Source of the DNA: an uncultured Opitutia bacterium | Lineage (GTDB): Bacteria; Verrucomicrobiota; Verrucomicrobiia; Opitutales; UBA953 | Length of the DNA stretch: 64,000 nt | Assembly (NCBI GenBank): GCA_945957395.1 | Contig: CAMFKE010000004.1 | Coordinates: forward strand, 248,001 to 312,000 | Reading direction: 5' to 3' | Part shown: piece after piece, positions 7,884 through 17,298 of the stretch | How positions within the stretch are numbered: position 1 is the stretch's first letter | Layout of the letters: each line of letters opens with the position of its first letter | Notes under the pieces: generated by a model | Databases searched by the model: none | What the model saw: only the letters and a program-made list of their open reading frames with translations | What the model was told of the DNA's origin: nothing | Made by a program: the position numbers and the translations under genes

Positions 7884-9101
7884 ATGTTCTATTTCCTGCA
7901 CACCCAGTTCGGCCTCTTCAGGCTCTTCGACTATGTGACCTTTCGCGCCGCGATGGCCGGGCTCACCGCGTTGATCGTGGGCTTCCTCGTTGCGCCCAAG
8001 CTCCTGGCGGTGTTGCGCCATATGCGACAGCCCGAGCGGGACAAGCGGCTCATGGGCGATCTGGCCAAGGAGGGGGGCAAGGTGCCGACGATGGGTGGTT
8101 TGCTCATCCTGGTGGCCGTTCTCGTTTCCACCCTCCTTTGGGCGCGACTGGACAATCCCTATGTTTGGGCCGCCCTCATCGTTTACCTGGGCATGTCCGC
8201 CGTCGGGTATTGGGACGACTACAAGAAGGTCGTGCTGAAGAGCGCCGACGGCATCACGGGCCGCCAGAAGATGGCCGGTCAGGCGCTCAGCGCGCTCGCC
8301 GCCTTCGCCCTGCTGGCGGCCGTGCCGGAGAGCCGGACGAAGATGTGCGAGCTTTGGACGCCTTTTGTGAAGAATCCGATCGTGAGCGCGGAGAGTTCCG
8401 CCCAGGTGCGCGAGCGTCTGATGCAGGGTGAGGATTTCCGCCGGCTCAAGCCCGAGGTGCAGGAGGCGATGGTCTCGGCGCGCACGCCGATTTTTAAGGC
8501 GCCCTCGTCCGGCGTCGCGACGGCCCTTGTGCTCGCCGCAGCGGTGGCCCTCTTCGCGCTCGTTTGCGTGGGCTCGAGTAATGCGGTCAACCTGACCGAC
8601 GGTCTGGACGGTCTGGCCATCGGCTGCGTGATCACCACCGCGCTCACCTTCGGGGTCACCGCCTACCTGGCTGGACACCGCGAGTTCGCGGACTATCTCA
8701 TGATCAGTCCGGTGCGGGGCGGCGGCGAACTCGCCGTCATCTGCTCGGCTCTGCTGGGCGGTTCCTTTGTCTTCCTCTGGTACAACGCCGCGCCGGCGGA
8801 GGTCTACATGGGCGATGTCGGCGCGCTCGGGTTGGGCGGTCTCATCGGGGCCGTCGCGTTCATGATCAACCAGCCGTTCCTGCTCGTCATCGTCGGGCTC
8901 GTGTTCGTCGTCGAGGCGCTCTCGGTGATGATCCAGGTGGCGTACTTCAAGCGCACCGGCGGGCGTCGCATTTTCCTGATGACGCCCATCCATCATCACT
9001 TCCAGAAGAAGGGGTGGCCCGTGACCAAAATTGTGACGCGCTTCTGGCTTCTTTCCTTGCTGTGCGCGATAGTGGGCCTAATCACCCTCAAACTCCGATA
9101 A
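7884..9101 (+). CDS. mraY: Phospho-MurNAc-pentapeptide transferase MraY
   Basis: MraY moves phospho-MurNAc-pentapeptide onto undecaprenyl phosphate, forming lipid I at the inner face of the membrane. It is polytopic. The key motifs are visible: WDDYKK (about residue 112), NAVNLTDGLDGLA (about 233), a YMGDVGALGLGG segment, and PIHHHFQKKGWP near the C-terminus. At 405 residues it is about 45 longer than the common 360. The extra length is a mostly soluble insertion at about residues 145-195, between the DDYKK helix and the NAVNLTDG loop. The start ATG at 7884 precedes a hydrophobic N-terminus. Confidence 0.95.
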   Translation: MFYFLHTQFGLFRLFDYVTFRAAMAGLTALIVGFLVAPKLLAVLRHMRQPERDKRLMGDLAKEGGKVPTMGGLLILVAVLVSTLLWARLDNPYVWAALIVYLGMSAVGYWDDYKKVVLKSADGITGRQKMAGQALSALAAFALLAAVPESRTKMCELWTPFVKNPIVSAESSAQVRERLMQGEDFRRLKPEVQEAMVSARTPIFKAPSSGVATALVLAAAVALFALVCVGSSNAVNLTDGLDGLAIGCVITTALTFGVTAYLAGHREFADYLMISPVRGGGELAVICSALLGGSFVFLWYNAAPAEVYMGDVGALGLGGLIGAVAFMINQPFLLVIVGLVFVVEALSVMIQVAYFKRTGGRRIFLMTPIHHHFQKKGWPVTKIVTRFWLLSLLCAIVGLITLKLR

Positions 9102-9117
9102 AATCAGGTTTTACGGC

Positions 9118-10416
9118 ATGGAACTACCCAAAGTCATCGCATCCCGCGTCGCGCGTCCCGTGGCTGTTTTCGGCCTCGGAGTCAGCGGCCTTGCCGTGCG
9201 CGATCTGCTCGCCAAGCACGGTGTGGCGTCCGTCGTGTACGACGCCCGCGGCGGCGAGGGGGCTCTGACCGAATTCGGCGAGGCCGAAGCCCGCCGGCAT
9301 TCGCTGGTGGTGTACAGCCCGGGCTTTCCGCCCAACCATCCCTGGCTGGTGGCCGCGCGTCGCGAGGACGCTCTGTGCCTGGGCGAAATCGACCTGGCCG
9401 CGCTGTTCTGGAAGGGGCCCGTGGTGGCCGTGACCGGCACGAACGGGAAGACCACCATCACCGAGTTTCTGGCGTTCGCCTTCAAGCGTCTGGGCAAGGA
9501 CGCCGTCGCGGTGGGCAATGTCGGCTACCCCTTCTCCCGCATCCACGAATCGGCCGCCAATCGCACGCCCCTGGCGGTTTGCGAGGTGAGTTCCTTCCAG
9601 GCCGAGGACATCCGTCATTTCTCTCCGGCCGCCGTGCTGTGGACGAATTTCGACGAGGATCATCTGGACCGGCACCCCGGCCTTGAGTCGTATTTCCGCG
9701 CCAAGTTCAAGCTGGTCGACCGTCTGGCCGGCCGCCGGCTGGTCGTGGGCGAGTCCGTGGTGGAGGCCGCCAAGCGCTTCTGCATGGAGCTGCCCGCGTA
9801 CACCGAGGTCGCCACGCGCGCCGAAGTGGAGGGGCTGGTCCCCGAAGGCGTTTTCAACACCTGGCCGCAGCGTGAGAACTACGCCATCGTCCGCCGTTAC
9901 TGGCTCGCCGAAGGGCTGCCGCTTCGCGCGCTGGACGAGGCCGCCCGCGTGTTCACTCCGGTCCGTCACCGGCTTGGCAAGGTCGCCACGCTCGGCGAGG
10001 TCGAGTTCTGGAACGACTCGAAGGGGACGAATTTCCACGCCGTGCTCGGCGCGCTGCCGGAGTTCAAACGGCCCGTGCACTGGATCGGCGGGGGCAAGTG
10101 CAAGGGGGGCGACATCCGCGGTTTCGCGGAGAAGGTGGCTCCGCATGTGGCCGCCGGCTACCTGATCGGCGAGACGGCGCCCGAGCTGGCCGAGGTGCTC
10201 GCCGAGAAGGGGCGCCCGGTGCGCGTGTGCAAGACTCTCGCCGAGGCGGTGGCCGCGGCGCACAAGGCGGCCTCAGCCGACCCCGCGGGGGCGGCCGTGC
10301 TGTTCAGTCCCGGCTTTTCCAGCTTCGACATGTTCAAAAGCTACGCCGAGCGCGGCATCGCGTTCGAGCAGGCCGTGTTCGCCCTGCGCGGCGCCGGCTC
10401 ACCCAAATCTCGCTGA
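9118..10416 (+). CDS. murD: UDP-N-acetylmuramoyl-L-alanine--D-glutamate ligase MurD
   Basis: MurD adds D-Glu to UDP-MurNAc-L-Ala in the cytoplasm. The 432 residues have an N-terminal Rossmann domain starting AVFGLGVSGLAVRDLL, the P-loop VTGTNGKTTITEF near residue 105, and the EVSSFQ and NFDEDHLDRH motifs. The C-terminal part has WNDSKGTNFHAVLGAL and a glycine-rich GGGKCKGGD in place of the usual GGxxKG loop. The gene sits 16 bases after mraY. Confidence 0.95.
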   Translation: MELPKVIASRVARPVAVFGLGVSGLAVRDLLAKHGVASVVYDARGGEGALTEFGEAEARRHSLVVYSPGFPPNHPWLVAARREDALCLGEIDLAALFWKGPVVAVTGTNGKTTITEFLAFAFKRLGKDAVAVGNVGYPFSRIHESAANRTPLAVCEVSSFQAEDIRHFSPAAVLWTNFDEDHLDRHPGLESYFRAKFKLVDRLAGRRLVVGESVVEAAKRFCMELPAYTEVATRAEVEGLVPEGVFNTWPQRENYAIVRRYWLAEGLPLRALDEAARVFTPVRHRLGKVATLGEVEFWNDSKGTNFHAVLGALPEFKRPVHWIGGGKCKGGDIRGFAEKVAPHVAAGYLIGETAPELAEVLAEKGRPVRVCKTLAEAVAAAHKAASADPAGAAVLFSPGFSSFDMFKSYAERGIAFEQAVFALRGAGSPKSR

Positions 10417-10471
10417 AAAAACGACTTCCAAGTTTCCAACCCTCCGACAGCCTCACCGCCTTCACAATTCC

Positions 10472-11521
10472 ATGAGCAACAAGTTCACCCTCGCTTCCGT
10501 GGTGGTCGCCCACCTCCTCGTCGCCATCGCCCTCACCGGCATCGGCGGCTGCAAGTCCACCGGCTTCCGCAACGAGCCGGCCCGCAACGACTTCGGCGGA
10601 TTCGGTGGTCCCGGTGAGGTGGGGGCTTCCGGCGTGATGGCCAACCCCGCCAAGGCCGCCGCCGCCGCCGAGCCTGCTCCCGCGCCCGCCTCGCCCGCCT
10701 CCGCTCCGGCGCCCGCCGCCGCTTCCGAGGCCGCTCCCGCTCCCGCCTCCGAGCCCGCCGCGGCCCCCGGCGCCGAGCCCGCCGCCGCGCCCGGCAGCGA
10801 ACCCGCGCCCGCGCCCGTTTCGGAAGCCAAGCCCGCCGCTCCCGTCGCCGACATCAAGCCGGTCGGCGAAGGCCGCACCTACGTGGTGAAGCCCGGCGAA
10901 TCCATCTGGGTGATCGCTCGTCGCGAGAAGGTTTCCGAAGCCGACCTGCTCGCCGCCAACAACCTGAAGCGCAACACCACGCTGCGCGCCGGCCAGAAGC
11001 TCGTCATTCCCGCCGCTTCCGCCGCCAAGGCCGAGCCCGCGTCCACCTCGCATTCCGCAGCCCCGAAGGCCGATGTCGCCGTGAGCGGCGATGTCTATGT
11101 CGTCAAGAAGGGCGACGTGCTCTCCCTCATCGCTCGCAAGCTCGGCTGCACCACCGCCGCCCTGCGCGAGGCCAACGGCATCAAGGGCGATTCGATTCGC
11201 GAAGGCCAGAAGCTGCGCGTGCCCGCCGGCGCCAAGCCCAAGGCCGGCGTGACCACCGCTTCCGCCGCCAAGCCCGCCGCCGAAAAGGCGAACGGTTCCG
11301 CCGCCAAGCCCGCCGCCAAGCCTGCCGCTCCCGCCGCCGCCTCCTCGTCCGCGCCCGCTCCGGCCCCCGCCGGCGCCCCCGCGCTGATCGACCTCGCCCC
11401 CATGGGCTCGGGCTCCGCGCCCGCTCCCGTGACCGCCGCTCCCGCTCCCGCGCCGAGCTCCGCCGCTCCCGCGCCCGCCGCCGCTCCGGAGTCCATCGAG
11501 GCGATTCCCGCGTCGCGCTGA
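10472..11521 (+). CDS. LysM-domain lipoprotein embedded in the dcw cluster
   Basis: The product is a 349-residue secreted protein. Residues 1-28 form a signal peptide ending in GIGGC, a plausible lipobox. A long Ala/Pro/Glu linker precedes two LysM modules at about residues 128-173 (YVVKPGESIWVIARR...) and 209-254 (YVVKKGDVLSLIARK...). An Ala/Pro-rich tail follows. LysM binds GlcNAc-containing glycans, so the protein probably tethers a membrane to septal peptidoglycan. No catalytic domain is visible. Its place between murD and ftsW suggests a role in division, but the exact role is unknown. High GC and the low-complexity linkers give long false frames on both strands. Confidence 0.85.
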   Translation: MSNKFTLASVVVAHLLVAIALTGIGGCKSTGFRNEPARNDFGGFGGPGEVGASGVMANPAKAAAAAEPAPAPASPASAPAPAAASEAAPAPASEPAAAPGAEPAAAPGSEPAPAPVSEAKPAAPVADIKPVGEGRTYVVKPGESIWVIARREKVSEADLLAANNLKRNTTLRAGQKLVIPAASAAKAEPASTSHSAAPKADVAVSGDVYVVKKGDVLSLIARKLGCTTAALREANGIKGDSIREGQKLRVPAGAKPKAGVTTASAAKPAAEKANGSAAKPAAKPAAPAAASSSAPAPAPAGAPALIDLAPMGSGSAPAPVTAAPAPAPSSAAPAPAAAPESIEAIPASR

Positions 11522-11571
11522 GCGCGCCTCACTCCGGAGAGCTGAGCTGACTCCCGCGCCGGCCGCCCCCC

Positions 11572-12948
11572 ATGGTCGTCAATCCCGATTCCGGGGGTCG
11601 CACCGCCCGAACCCGGGTGGTTTCGGCCCTCATCGTCTGCCTTGCGCTCGGCCTGGCCGTTTTCGGGCTGGTCATGCTCACGAGCGCGGGCAAGTCGTTC
11701 AAGGCCTCCGACCCGCGATACATCTTCAATCGCCAGATGATCTATCTGGCGTTTGGAATCGTGTTCGGCGTGGGCGCCGCGCTCGTCCCGCTGGACCGCA
11801 TCCGCAGTGCGGTCTGGTGGATATATGGCATCGTGGCCGTGCTGCTGCTGGCGGTGCGCGTCCCCGGTATCGGACGGCCGGTGAAGGGGTCCTGGCGCTG
11901 GATTCAGCTCCCGGGCTTCAATTTGCAGGTCTCCGATTTGGGCAAACTCGCCCTGCTCCTGGCGATAGCCCATTATCTCGCGAAAAATAGACGCTGGTTC
12001 AGCGCCCCTCGGCCCTCTCTCTTGGAATGGGATTGGTCCGGCTGGCTTGCCTGGAAGTTTTGGCGCGATTGGGACATCTCCTGGCGCTGGGTCGGCGTGC
12101 TCGGCTGGCTCTGCGTGGCCCCCGTATGGTGGGTGCGCTGCCTGCGTCCCAACGCCTACGATACCGGCTGGGTGAGTTGGCGCGGCTCACGCTGGGTTCC
12201 TTATCTGCGGCCCGTGGACGAGGCCTCGCTGGACCTGGTGAACGGTTTTGTGAAGCCCTGCGCCATCATTGCGGGCGTCTGCGCGCTCATCGCCATCGAG
12301 CCCGACCTGGGCACCATGGTGCTGTGCGGCGCGGTGGGCGGCACTCTGCTGTTCCTTTCGGGTGTGCGTCACCTGTATGTCTGGCCCAGCGTGGCCGCCG
12401 CCTTCACCGCTTTCGCCGCCGTCGTGCTGGCGTGGGAGAACCGTCGCAACCGCGTCATCTCCTTCATGTATCCGGAGGAGACCAAACAGGGCGTCGGCTA
12501 TCAGCTGTGGCAGGGCATGCGCGGCTTCGCCTGCGGCGGGCTTGACGGCGCCGGTCTGAGTCAGGGCATGCAGCAGGAGGCCTTTCTTCCGGAGGCGCAC
12601 ACCGACTTCGTCTTCGCCATCGTGGGTGAGGAGCTCGGATTGTGGTTCACTCTGGGCGTCACCGTCGCGTTCCTGGGCCTCTTCATTCTGGTGGCGAGCC
12701 ACCTCAGCCGGCAACAGGACCTCTTCCGGTTCAACCTGTGCCTGGGCGCCATGCTCTTCATCGTTTATCAGGCGCTCATCAACATGGGCGTCGTGACCGG
12801 ACTCCTGCCCACCAAGGGCATGTCCCTGCCTTTCATCAGCTACGGCGGCACGAACCTCGTGACGATGTGTGTGTTCGTCGGCATCATCCTCAACTGCATG
12901 CGAACGGGCACCCGGCTCACCCTGGGCGGCCCCCGCGAAATCCCATGA
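11572..12948 (+). CDS. ftsW: Peptidoglycan glycosyltransferase FtsW with a tryptophan-rich insertion
   Basis: FtsW is the SEDS-family polymerase of septal glycan strands and partners FtsI. The 458 residues contain the SEDS signatures: RPVKGSWRWI, EPDLGTMV, the HTDFVFAIVGEELG block (about residue 342) and the C-terminal SYGGTNLV. About 90 residues (137-226) are inserted between the fourth span and the EPDLG helix. This stretch has about 15 tryptophans (for example LEWDWSGWLAWKFW), which I do not know from standard FtsW. The start ATG at 11572 follows the LysM gene by 50 bases. The stop overlaps the murG start (ATGA). Confidence 0.93.
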   Translation: MVVNPDSGGRTARTRVVSALIVCLALGLAVFGLVMLTSAGKSFKASDPRYIFNRQMIYLAFGIVFGVGAALVPLDRIRSAVWWIYGIVAVLLLAVRVPGIGRPVKGSWRWIQLPGFNLQVSDLGKLALLLAIAHYLAKNRRWFSAPRPSLLEWDWSGWLAWKFWRDWDISWRWVGVLGWLCVAPVWWVRCLRPNAYDTGWVSWRGSRWVPYLRPVDEASLDLVNGFVKPCAIIAGVCALIAIEPDLGTMVLCGAVGGTLLFLSGVRHLYVWPSVAAAFTAFAAVVLAWENRRNRVISFMYPEETKQGVGYQLWQGMRGFACGGLDGAGLSQGMQQEAFLPEAHTDFVFAIVGEELGLWFTLGVTVAFLGLFILVASHLSRQQDLFRFNLCLGAMLFIVYQALINMGVVTGLLPTKGMSLPFISYGGTNLVTMCVFVGIILNCMRTGTRLTLGGPREIP

Positions 12949-14069
12949 GTCACTTCGTAATCGCCTGCGGCGGCACCGGCGGGCACCTTTCCCCCGGCAT
13001 ATCGCTTGCCGAAACTCTCATCGACAGGGGGCACAAGGTCACCCTGCTTGTCAGCCGCAAGAGCATCGACTCGCGACTTCTGGAAAAGTATCCGCATCTG
13101 GATTTCGCCCGCGCCCCCGGGGCCGGCTTTTCGCTCAAGCCTCTGGCCTTCCTGCGCTTCGTGTTCAGCCAGACGCACGCCGTGCTTTTCGCGGCGTTCT
13201 TCCTGCTGCGCCGTCGCCCCGATGTCTACCTGAGCTTCGGCGGGTTCCTCACCTTCGGCATGGCCGTGGTCTGCCGCGTCTGCGGCATTCCCGTCGTCCT
13301 GCACGAGGCCAATCGCGTCCCCGGACGCTCCGTTCGCCTGCTCAGCGGCGTGGCCACCCGCGTCTACCTCCCGCCCAGCGTGAAAATCGGCGGCCTCCCG
13401 CCCATGGCCGTGCGCCATGCGGGCTTCCCCGTTCGCAAGGAGATCCGCCCCGTTCCCCGCGCCGAGGCGCGCGCGGGCCTTCTCATGCCCGCCGGCGGCA
13501 GGATGCTTCTGATCCTGGGCGGCAGTCAGGGCGCCAGCTCGCTCAACACCTGGGTTGAAAACTCCCTCGACCGATTCGCCGCAGCCGGGGTCTCCGTGCT
13601 TTGCGTGACCGGCCCGGACAAGGGCTCCGGCCGCGTGGAGGAGCGCACCGCCCCCGACGGCTCCAAGGTCGTCTTCCGTTTTCTGCCGTTCTGCGACCGC
13701 ATGGCGGACGCCCTTTCCGCCGCCGATCTCGTCGTGTCCCGCGCCGGAGCCGGCAGCATCGCCGAGTTCACCGCGTGCGCCCTGCCCGCGATCCTCATCC
13801 CGTATCCGTACGCCGCGGACAAACATCAGGACGAGAACGCCCGCTTCTTCGAGCTCCAGGGCGGTGGTTTCGTGGTCCCCCAGGAGCGCCTCGAGACCCT
13901 CACGGCCGAGGCCCTGCGCGTCATCGGCGACGACAATCTGCTGGCTCGCCTGCGCGAGAACCTCGTGCAGCTCGCCGGCACGCATGACTGGCGCATGATG
14001 ACCGACGACCTCATCGGGCTCGCCCGCGAGCGCGCCATCGCCTCCGGCTCCGTGGAGGCGGCCCGATGA
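12945..14069 (+). CDS. murG: UDP-GlcNAc:undecaprenyl-pyrophosphoryl-MurNAc-pentapeptide GlcNAc transferase MurG
   Basis: MurG adds GlcNAc to lipid I to give lipid II. It is a GT-B enzyme on the inner membrane face. The chosen ATG at 12945 overlaps the ftsW stop by 4 bases and begins MSHFVIACGGTGGHLSPG, the conserved N-terminal glycine loop. The product is 374 residues. Other landmarks are LSFGGFLTFG, LHEANRVPGRS, LILGGSQGASSLN, and the donor site SRAGAGSIAEFTACALPAILIPYPYAADKHQ. A frame open 303 bases upstream only reads through ftsW. The end overlaps murCB by 4 bases. Confidence 0.95.
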   Translation: MSHFVIACGGTGGHLSPGISLAETLIDRGHKVTLLVSRKSIDSRLLEKYPHLDFARAPGAGFSLKPLAFLRFVFSQTHAVLFAAFFLLRRRPDVYLSFGGFLTFGMAVVCRVCGIPVVLHEANRVPGRSVRLLSGVATRVYLPPSVKIGGLPPMAVRHAGFPVRKEIRPVPRAEARAGLLMPAGGRMLLILGGSQGASSLNTWVENSLDRFAAAGVSVLCVTGPDKGSGRVEERTAPDGSKVVFRFLPFCDRMADALSAADLVVSRAGAGSIAEFTACALPAILIPYPYAADKHQDENARFFELQGGGFVVPQERLETLTAEALRVIGDDNLLARLRENLVQLAGTHDWRMMTDDLIGLARERAIASGSVEAAR

Positions 14070-16366
14070 ACGAAGTCGACAATCGCAAGGCCTGGTTGCT
14101 GGGCGTGTGCGGCATGGGTGTCGGCCCTCTCGCCATCTATATGCGCGGCGAAGGCTGGGATGTGTCCGGCTGGGACGACGGCGGCGCTTCGCCCATGCGC
14201 GCGCACCTCGAGCGCGCCGGCGTGGTTTTTCGCAAGGAGTTTGATGACGCCGAGCCGCCCGCCATCGTGGGCCGCTCCAGCGCCGTGAAGCCGGGCAACC
14301 CGCTTCACGACCGCGCCGTGGCCGCCGGATGCCGCCTGCTTCGGCGCGGCGAACTGCTCGCCGAGCGCGTGGCCTCCAAGAAGCTTGTCGCCGTCTGCGG
14401 CAGCCACGGCAAGACCACCACCTCCGGCATGCTGATCCGCTCCATGGACGCCGCCGGCGCCGACTTCGGCTATGTGCTGGGCGGCCTCTACCGCGACAGC
14501 GCGACCCCGCCGGCGCGCGCCTCGCTCACCGGCGACTGGGTGGTCGCCGAGGTGGACGAGAGCGACGGCACCATCGGTTCCTTTTCCCCGGAAATCACCG
14601 TCGTGGTGAACCTCGACTGGGATCATCCGGACTACTACAAGACCGAGGCCGACCTCGAGCGCGTGTTCCTGGAGCTTTTCAGACGCACGCGCCGCGCGGT
14701 GTTCATCCCTGCGGGCAACGAGCGCCTGGAGCGCCTGACCCGCGGCTTGAGCATCCCGGTCATCCGTGTCGGCGACGAGGGCGACTACGCGGCGCGCGTG
14801 GTGTCCGCCGGCTCCGATTCCACCCGACTCGAGTGCTCCTCGGGCTTTGCTCCCGGGCCGCTCACCCTGCCGGTGTCGGGCAAGTTCAACACGACGAACG
14901 CCCTCATGGCGTGCGCCGTCACCCACCATATCGCCGGGCGTCTCGGCGCCGCGCCGCTGGGGACCTTCTCCGGCATTCGCCGGCGCCAGGACACGCTTTA
15001 CCGCACGGAGAAGCTCACCGTGCTCGCCGACTACGCCCATCACCCCACGGAGATCGCGGCGCTGCTGGGGTGGCTGCGCGACACGACGCTCTCCCGTCTC
15101 GTGGTGGTGTTTCAGCCGCACCGGCACACGCGCACGCGTCAGTACGCGCGCGAGTTCGCCGCCGCCGTGAGCGTGGCGGACCTGCCGTTGCTTCTGCCCG
15201 TCTATTCCGCAGGCGAGGCGCCCGTGGAGGGCGGCTCCAGCGCCGAGATTCTCGCCGCCGCGCCGCGCGCCGTGTTACTTTCCGGATACGAGGCGCTCGC
15301 CGCCCATCTGGACACGGCCCTGGCCGACGGTCGGGAGACCGTGCTGGCCTTTGTCGGCGCGGGGGACATCGACCGCATGGCGGCCCGCTATGTGCGAGGG
15401 CTCTTTGAGCGCGACCATCTTTCGCGCCCCGGCGCTCCCGCCGACTTCGGCTCGCGCGTGCGGCCGTTGCTGGGGGAGGGCACGGTCTTCTCCGAGGCCG
15501 AACCGCTGGCCTCCCGCACCACGCTGGGCGTGGGCGGGGCGGCCCGCTGGTACGCCGAGCCCGCCGATGTGTCCGACCTGCGTTCGCTGCTGCGTGCGGC
15601 GGCCGTGTGCGACACGCCCGTGTTCGTCCTTGGTCGCGGTTCCAATCTTCTGGTTCCCGACGAGGGGTTCGCCGGACTGGTCATCCGCCTTTCGCATCGC
15701 CAGTGGTCCGCCTTTGAGCCGCTCGGCGACGGCCGTGTGCGCGTCGGCGCCGGCATCCGCCTCAAGGAGCTTTGCGGCCTTGCCGCCAAGTCCGGTCTGG
15801 GCGGGCTGGAGTTCCTCGAGGGCATCCCCGGCTCGCTCGGCGGCGCGCTTCGCATGAACGCCGGCGCCATGGGCGCATGGGTCTTCGATGTCGTCGAATC
15901 CGTGGAGTGGGTGACGCCCGACGGTGTCGTCCATGAGCGGCCGCGCTCCTTCTTCTCCGCCGGCTATCGTGACTGCCCCGAGCTGCACGGCGCCATCGCC
16001 CTGTCCGCCACCCTGCAGGCGCGCACGGGTGAGAGCCCCGAAGTGGTGCGCGCTCGCATGGAGGCCTTCTCGGGCAAGCGCAAGGAGAGCCAGCCCCGCG
16101 AACCGAGCGCCGGATGCACCTTCCGCAATCCCGCGGGCGACCACGCCGGTCGCCTGGTCGACTCGCTGGGCCTGAAGGGGCTTTCCGTGGGCGGCGCCGA
16201 GGTGTCCCGCCTGCACGCCAACTTCATCGTCAACCGGGACAAGGCGACCGCCTCCGACATCATCGAGCTCATCCGCCGCGTGCGCGGCGTGGTGAAGGCC
16301 GAGAGCGGCGTTGAATTGGAGCCCGAAATCGTCCTTTTGGGACGCAACTGGAAGGAAATCCTCTGA
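14066..16366 (+). CDS. murCB: Fused UDP-MurNAc--L-alanine ligase / UDP-MurNAc dehydrogenase (MurC-MurB)
   Basis: This is one uninterrupted 766-residue frame. Residues 1 to about 455 are MurC: the CGMGVGPLA loop, the P-loop CGSHGKTTTSGM near 111, and DYAHHPTEI. Residues from about 460 to 766 are MurB: TTLGVGGAARW, VLGRGSNLLVPD and EGIPGSLGGALRMNAGAMG for FAD, and GCTFRNP. In the MurB catalytic position the sequence is GYRDC (Cys637). Cysteine substituting for serine as proton donor is known in some MurBs. The pathway order is MurB then MurC, so the fusion joins two consecutive steps, although the domain order is C then B. It overlaps murG by 4 bases and ddl by 1. Confidence 0.95.
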   Translation: MNEVDNRKAWLLGVCGMGVGPLAIYMRGEGWDVSGWDDGGASPMRAHLERAGVVFRKEFDDAEPPAIVGRSSAVKPGNPLHDRAVAAGCRLLRRGELLAERVASKKLVAVCGSHGKTTTSGMLIRSMDAAGADFGYVLGGLYRDSATPPARASLTGDWVVAEVDESDGTIGSFSPEITVVVNLDWDHPDYYKTEADLERVFLELFRRTRRAVFIPAGNERLERLTRGLSIPVIRVGDEGDYAARVVSAGSDSTRLECSSGFAPGPLTLPVSGKFNTTNALMACAVTHHIAGRLGAAPLGTFSGIRRRQDTLYRTEKLTVLADYAHHPTEIAALLGWLRDTTLSRLVVVFQPHRHTRTRQYAREFAAAVSVADLPLLLPVYSAGEAPVEGGSSAEILAAAPRAVLLSGYEALAAHLDTALADGRETVLAFVGAGDIDRMAARYVRGLFERDHLSRPGAPADFGSRVRPLLGEGTVFSEAEPLASRTTLGVGGAARWYAEPADVSDLRSLLRAAAVCDTPVFVLGRGSNLLVPDEGFAGLVIRLSHRQWSAFEPLGDGRVRVGAGIRLKELCGLAAKSGLGGLEFLEGIPGSLGGALRMNAGAMGAWVFDVVESVEWVTPDGVVHERPRSFFSAGYRDCPELHGAIALSATLQARTGESPEVVRARMEAFSGKRKESQPREPSAGCTFRNPAGDHAGRLVDSLGLKGLSVGGAEVSRLHANFIVNRDKATASDIIELIRRVRGVVKAESGVELEPEIVLLGRNWKEIL

Positions 16367-17298
16367 TGTCATCCCCCGAAATCGTCGTCCTTTGCGGCGC
16401 CATCTCCCCGGAGCGCGCAGTCTCGCTGCGCTCGGGCGCCGCCTGCGCGGAAGCCCTCGCCAAGTCGTTCCCGTCCGTTCGGCTCGTGGTGCTGGAGGAG
16501 AACGCCCTGCCCGTCGGTCTGGATCCCGCGCGGCATGTCGTGTTTCCCGTGATTCACGGCGACTTCGGCGAGGACGGCCGGCTGCAGGCCGAGCTAGAGG
16601 CCCGCGGCTTCGCCTATGCGGGAAGCGACGCGGTGGCCAGCGCCCTGTGTATCGACAAAGTGGCGACAAAGGCGCGCGTCCGCGCCGCCGGCGTGCCCGT
16701 GTCGCCGGAGGTCTCCTTCGCCGCCCCCCGCCGCCCGCGCGCGCTGTCCGTCATCCGCCGTCTGGGCCGCTCCGTGGTCATGAAGCCCGCGGACAAGGGC
16801 AGCAGCGTCGGCCTGCACATGCTCGCCGGCGCGCGCCGTCTGGGCCGCGTGCTCTCCCGCGTGCGTTCGGGCAACTGGATGATCGAGCCGCGTTTGCGCG
16901 GTCGCGAGCTCACCGTGGGGATCCTCGACGGCAAGGCCATGGGCATTGTGGAAATCGTGCCCAGGAGCGGCGATTACGACTATCGCAGCAAGTACACCGC
17001 CGGCGCCACGCAGTATCTTTTTCCCGCTCCCGTCGCGGAGGAGGTCGCCGCCGACATCCGCGCCCAGGCCGAGCGTCTTTTCGCCGCCTGCGGCTGCCGC
17101 GACTTCGCGCGCGCCGACGTCATCCTGCTGCCGAGCGGGAAGTTCTTTTTCCTCGAGGTGAACACGCTGCCCGGGCTTACCGCCACCAGCCTTTTGCCCA
17201 AGAGCGCCTCGTGCGTGGGGATTGATTTTCCCGCGCTGGCCAGGCGCATGATCGAACCCGCCCTGCGCCGGCATGAGGCGCGCTCCGGTTCACGCTGA
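16366..17298 (+). CDS. ddl: D-alanine--D-alanine ligase
   Basis: Ddl joins two D-alanines for MurF. The 310 residues have the ATP-grasp layout. An N-terminal lobe has the FPVIHGDFGEDG motif. A central segment carries MKPADKGSSVGLH (the phosphate and ATP loop). The C-terminal catalytic part ends in a FLEVNTLPGLTATSLLPK motif with the magnesium-binding E and N. The start overlaps the murCB stop (TGATG), so translational coupling is likely. The stop overlaps the ftsQ ATG in the same way. Confidence 0.94.
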   Translation: MSSPEIVVLCGAISPERAVSLRSGAACAEALAKSFPSVRLVVLEENALPVGLDPARHVVFPVIHGDFGEDGRLQAELEARGFAYAGSDAVASALCIDKVATKARVRAAGVPVSPEVSFAAPRRPRALSVIRRLGRSVVMKPADKGSSVGLHMLAGARRLGRVLSRVRSGNWMIEPRLRGRELTVGILDGKAMGIVEIVPRSGDYDYRSKYTAGATQYLFPAPVAEEVAADIRAQAERLFAACGCRDFARADVILLPSGKFFFLEVNTLPGLTATSLLPKSASCVGIDFPALARRMIEPALRRHEARSGSR

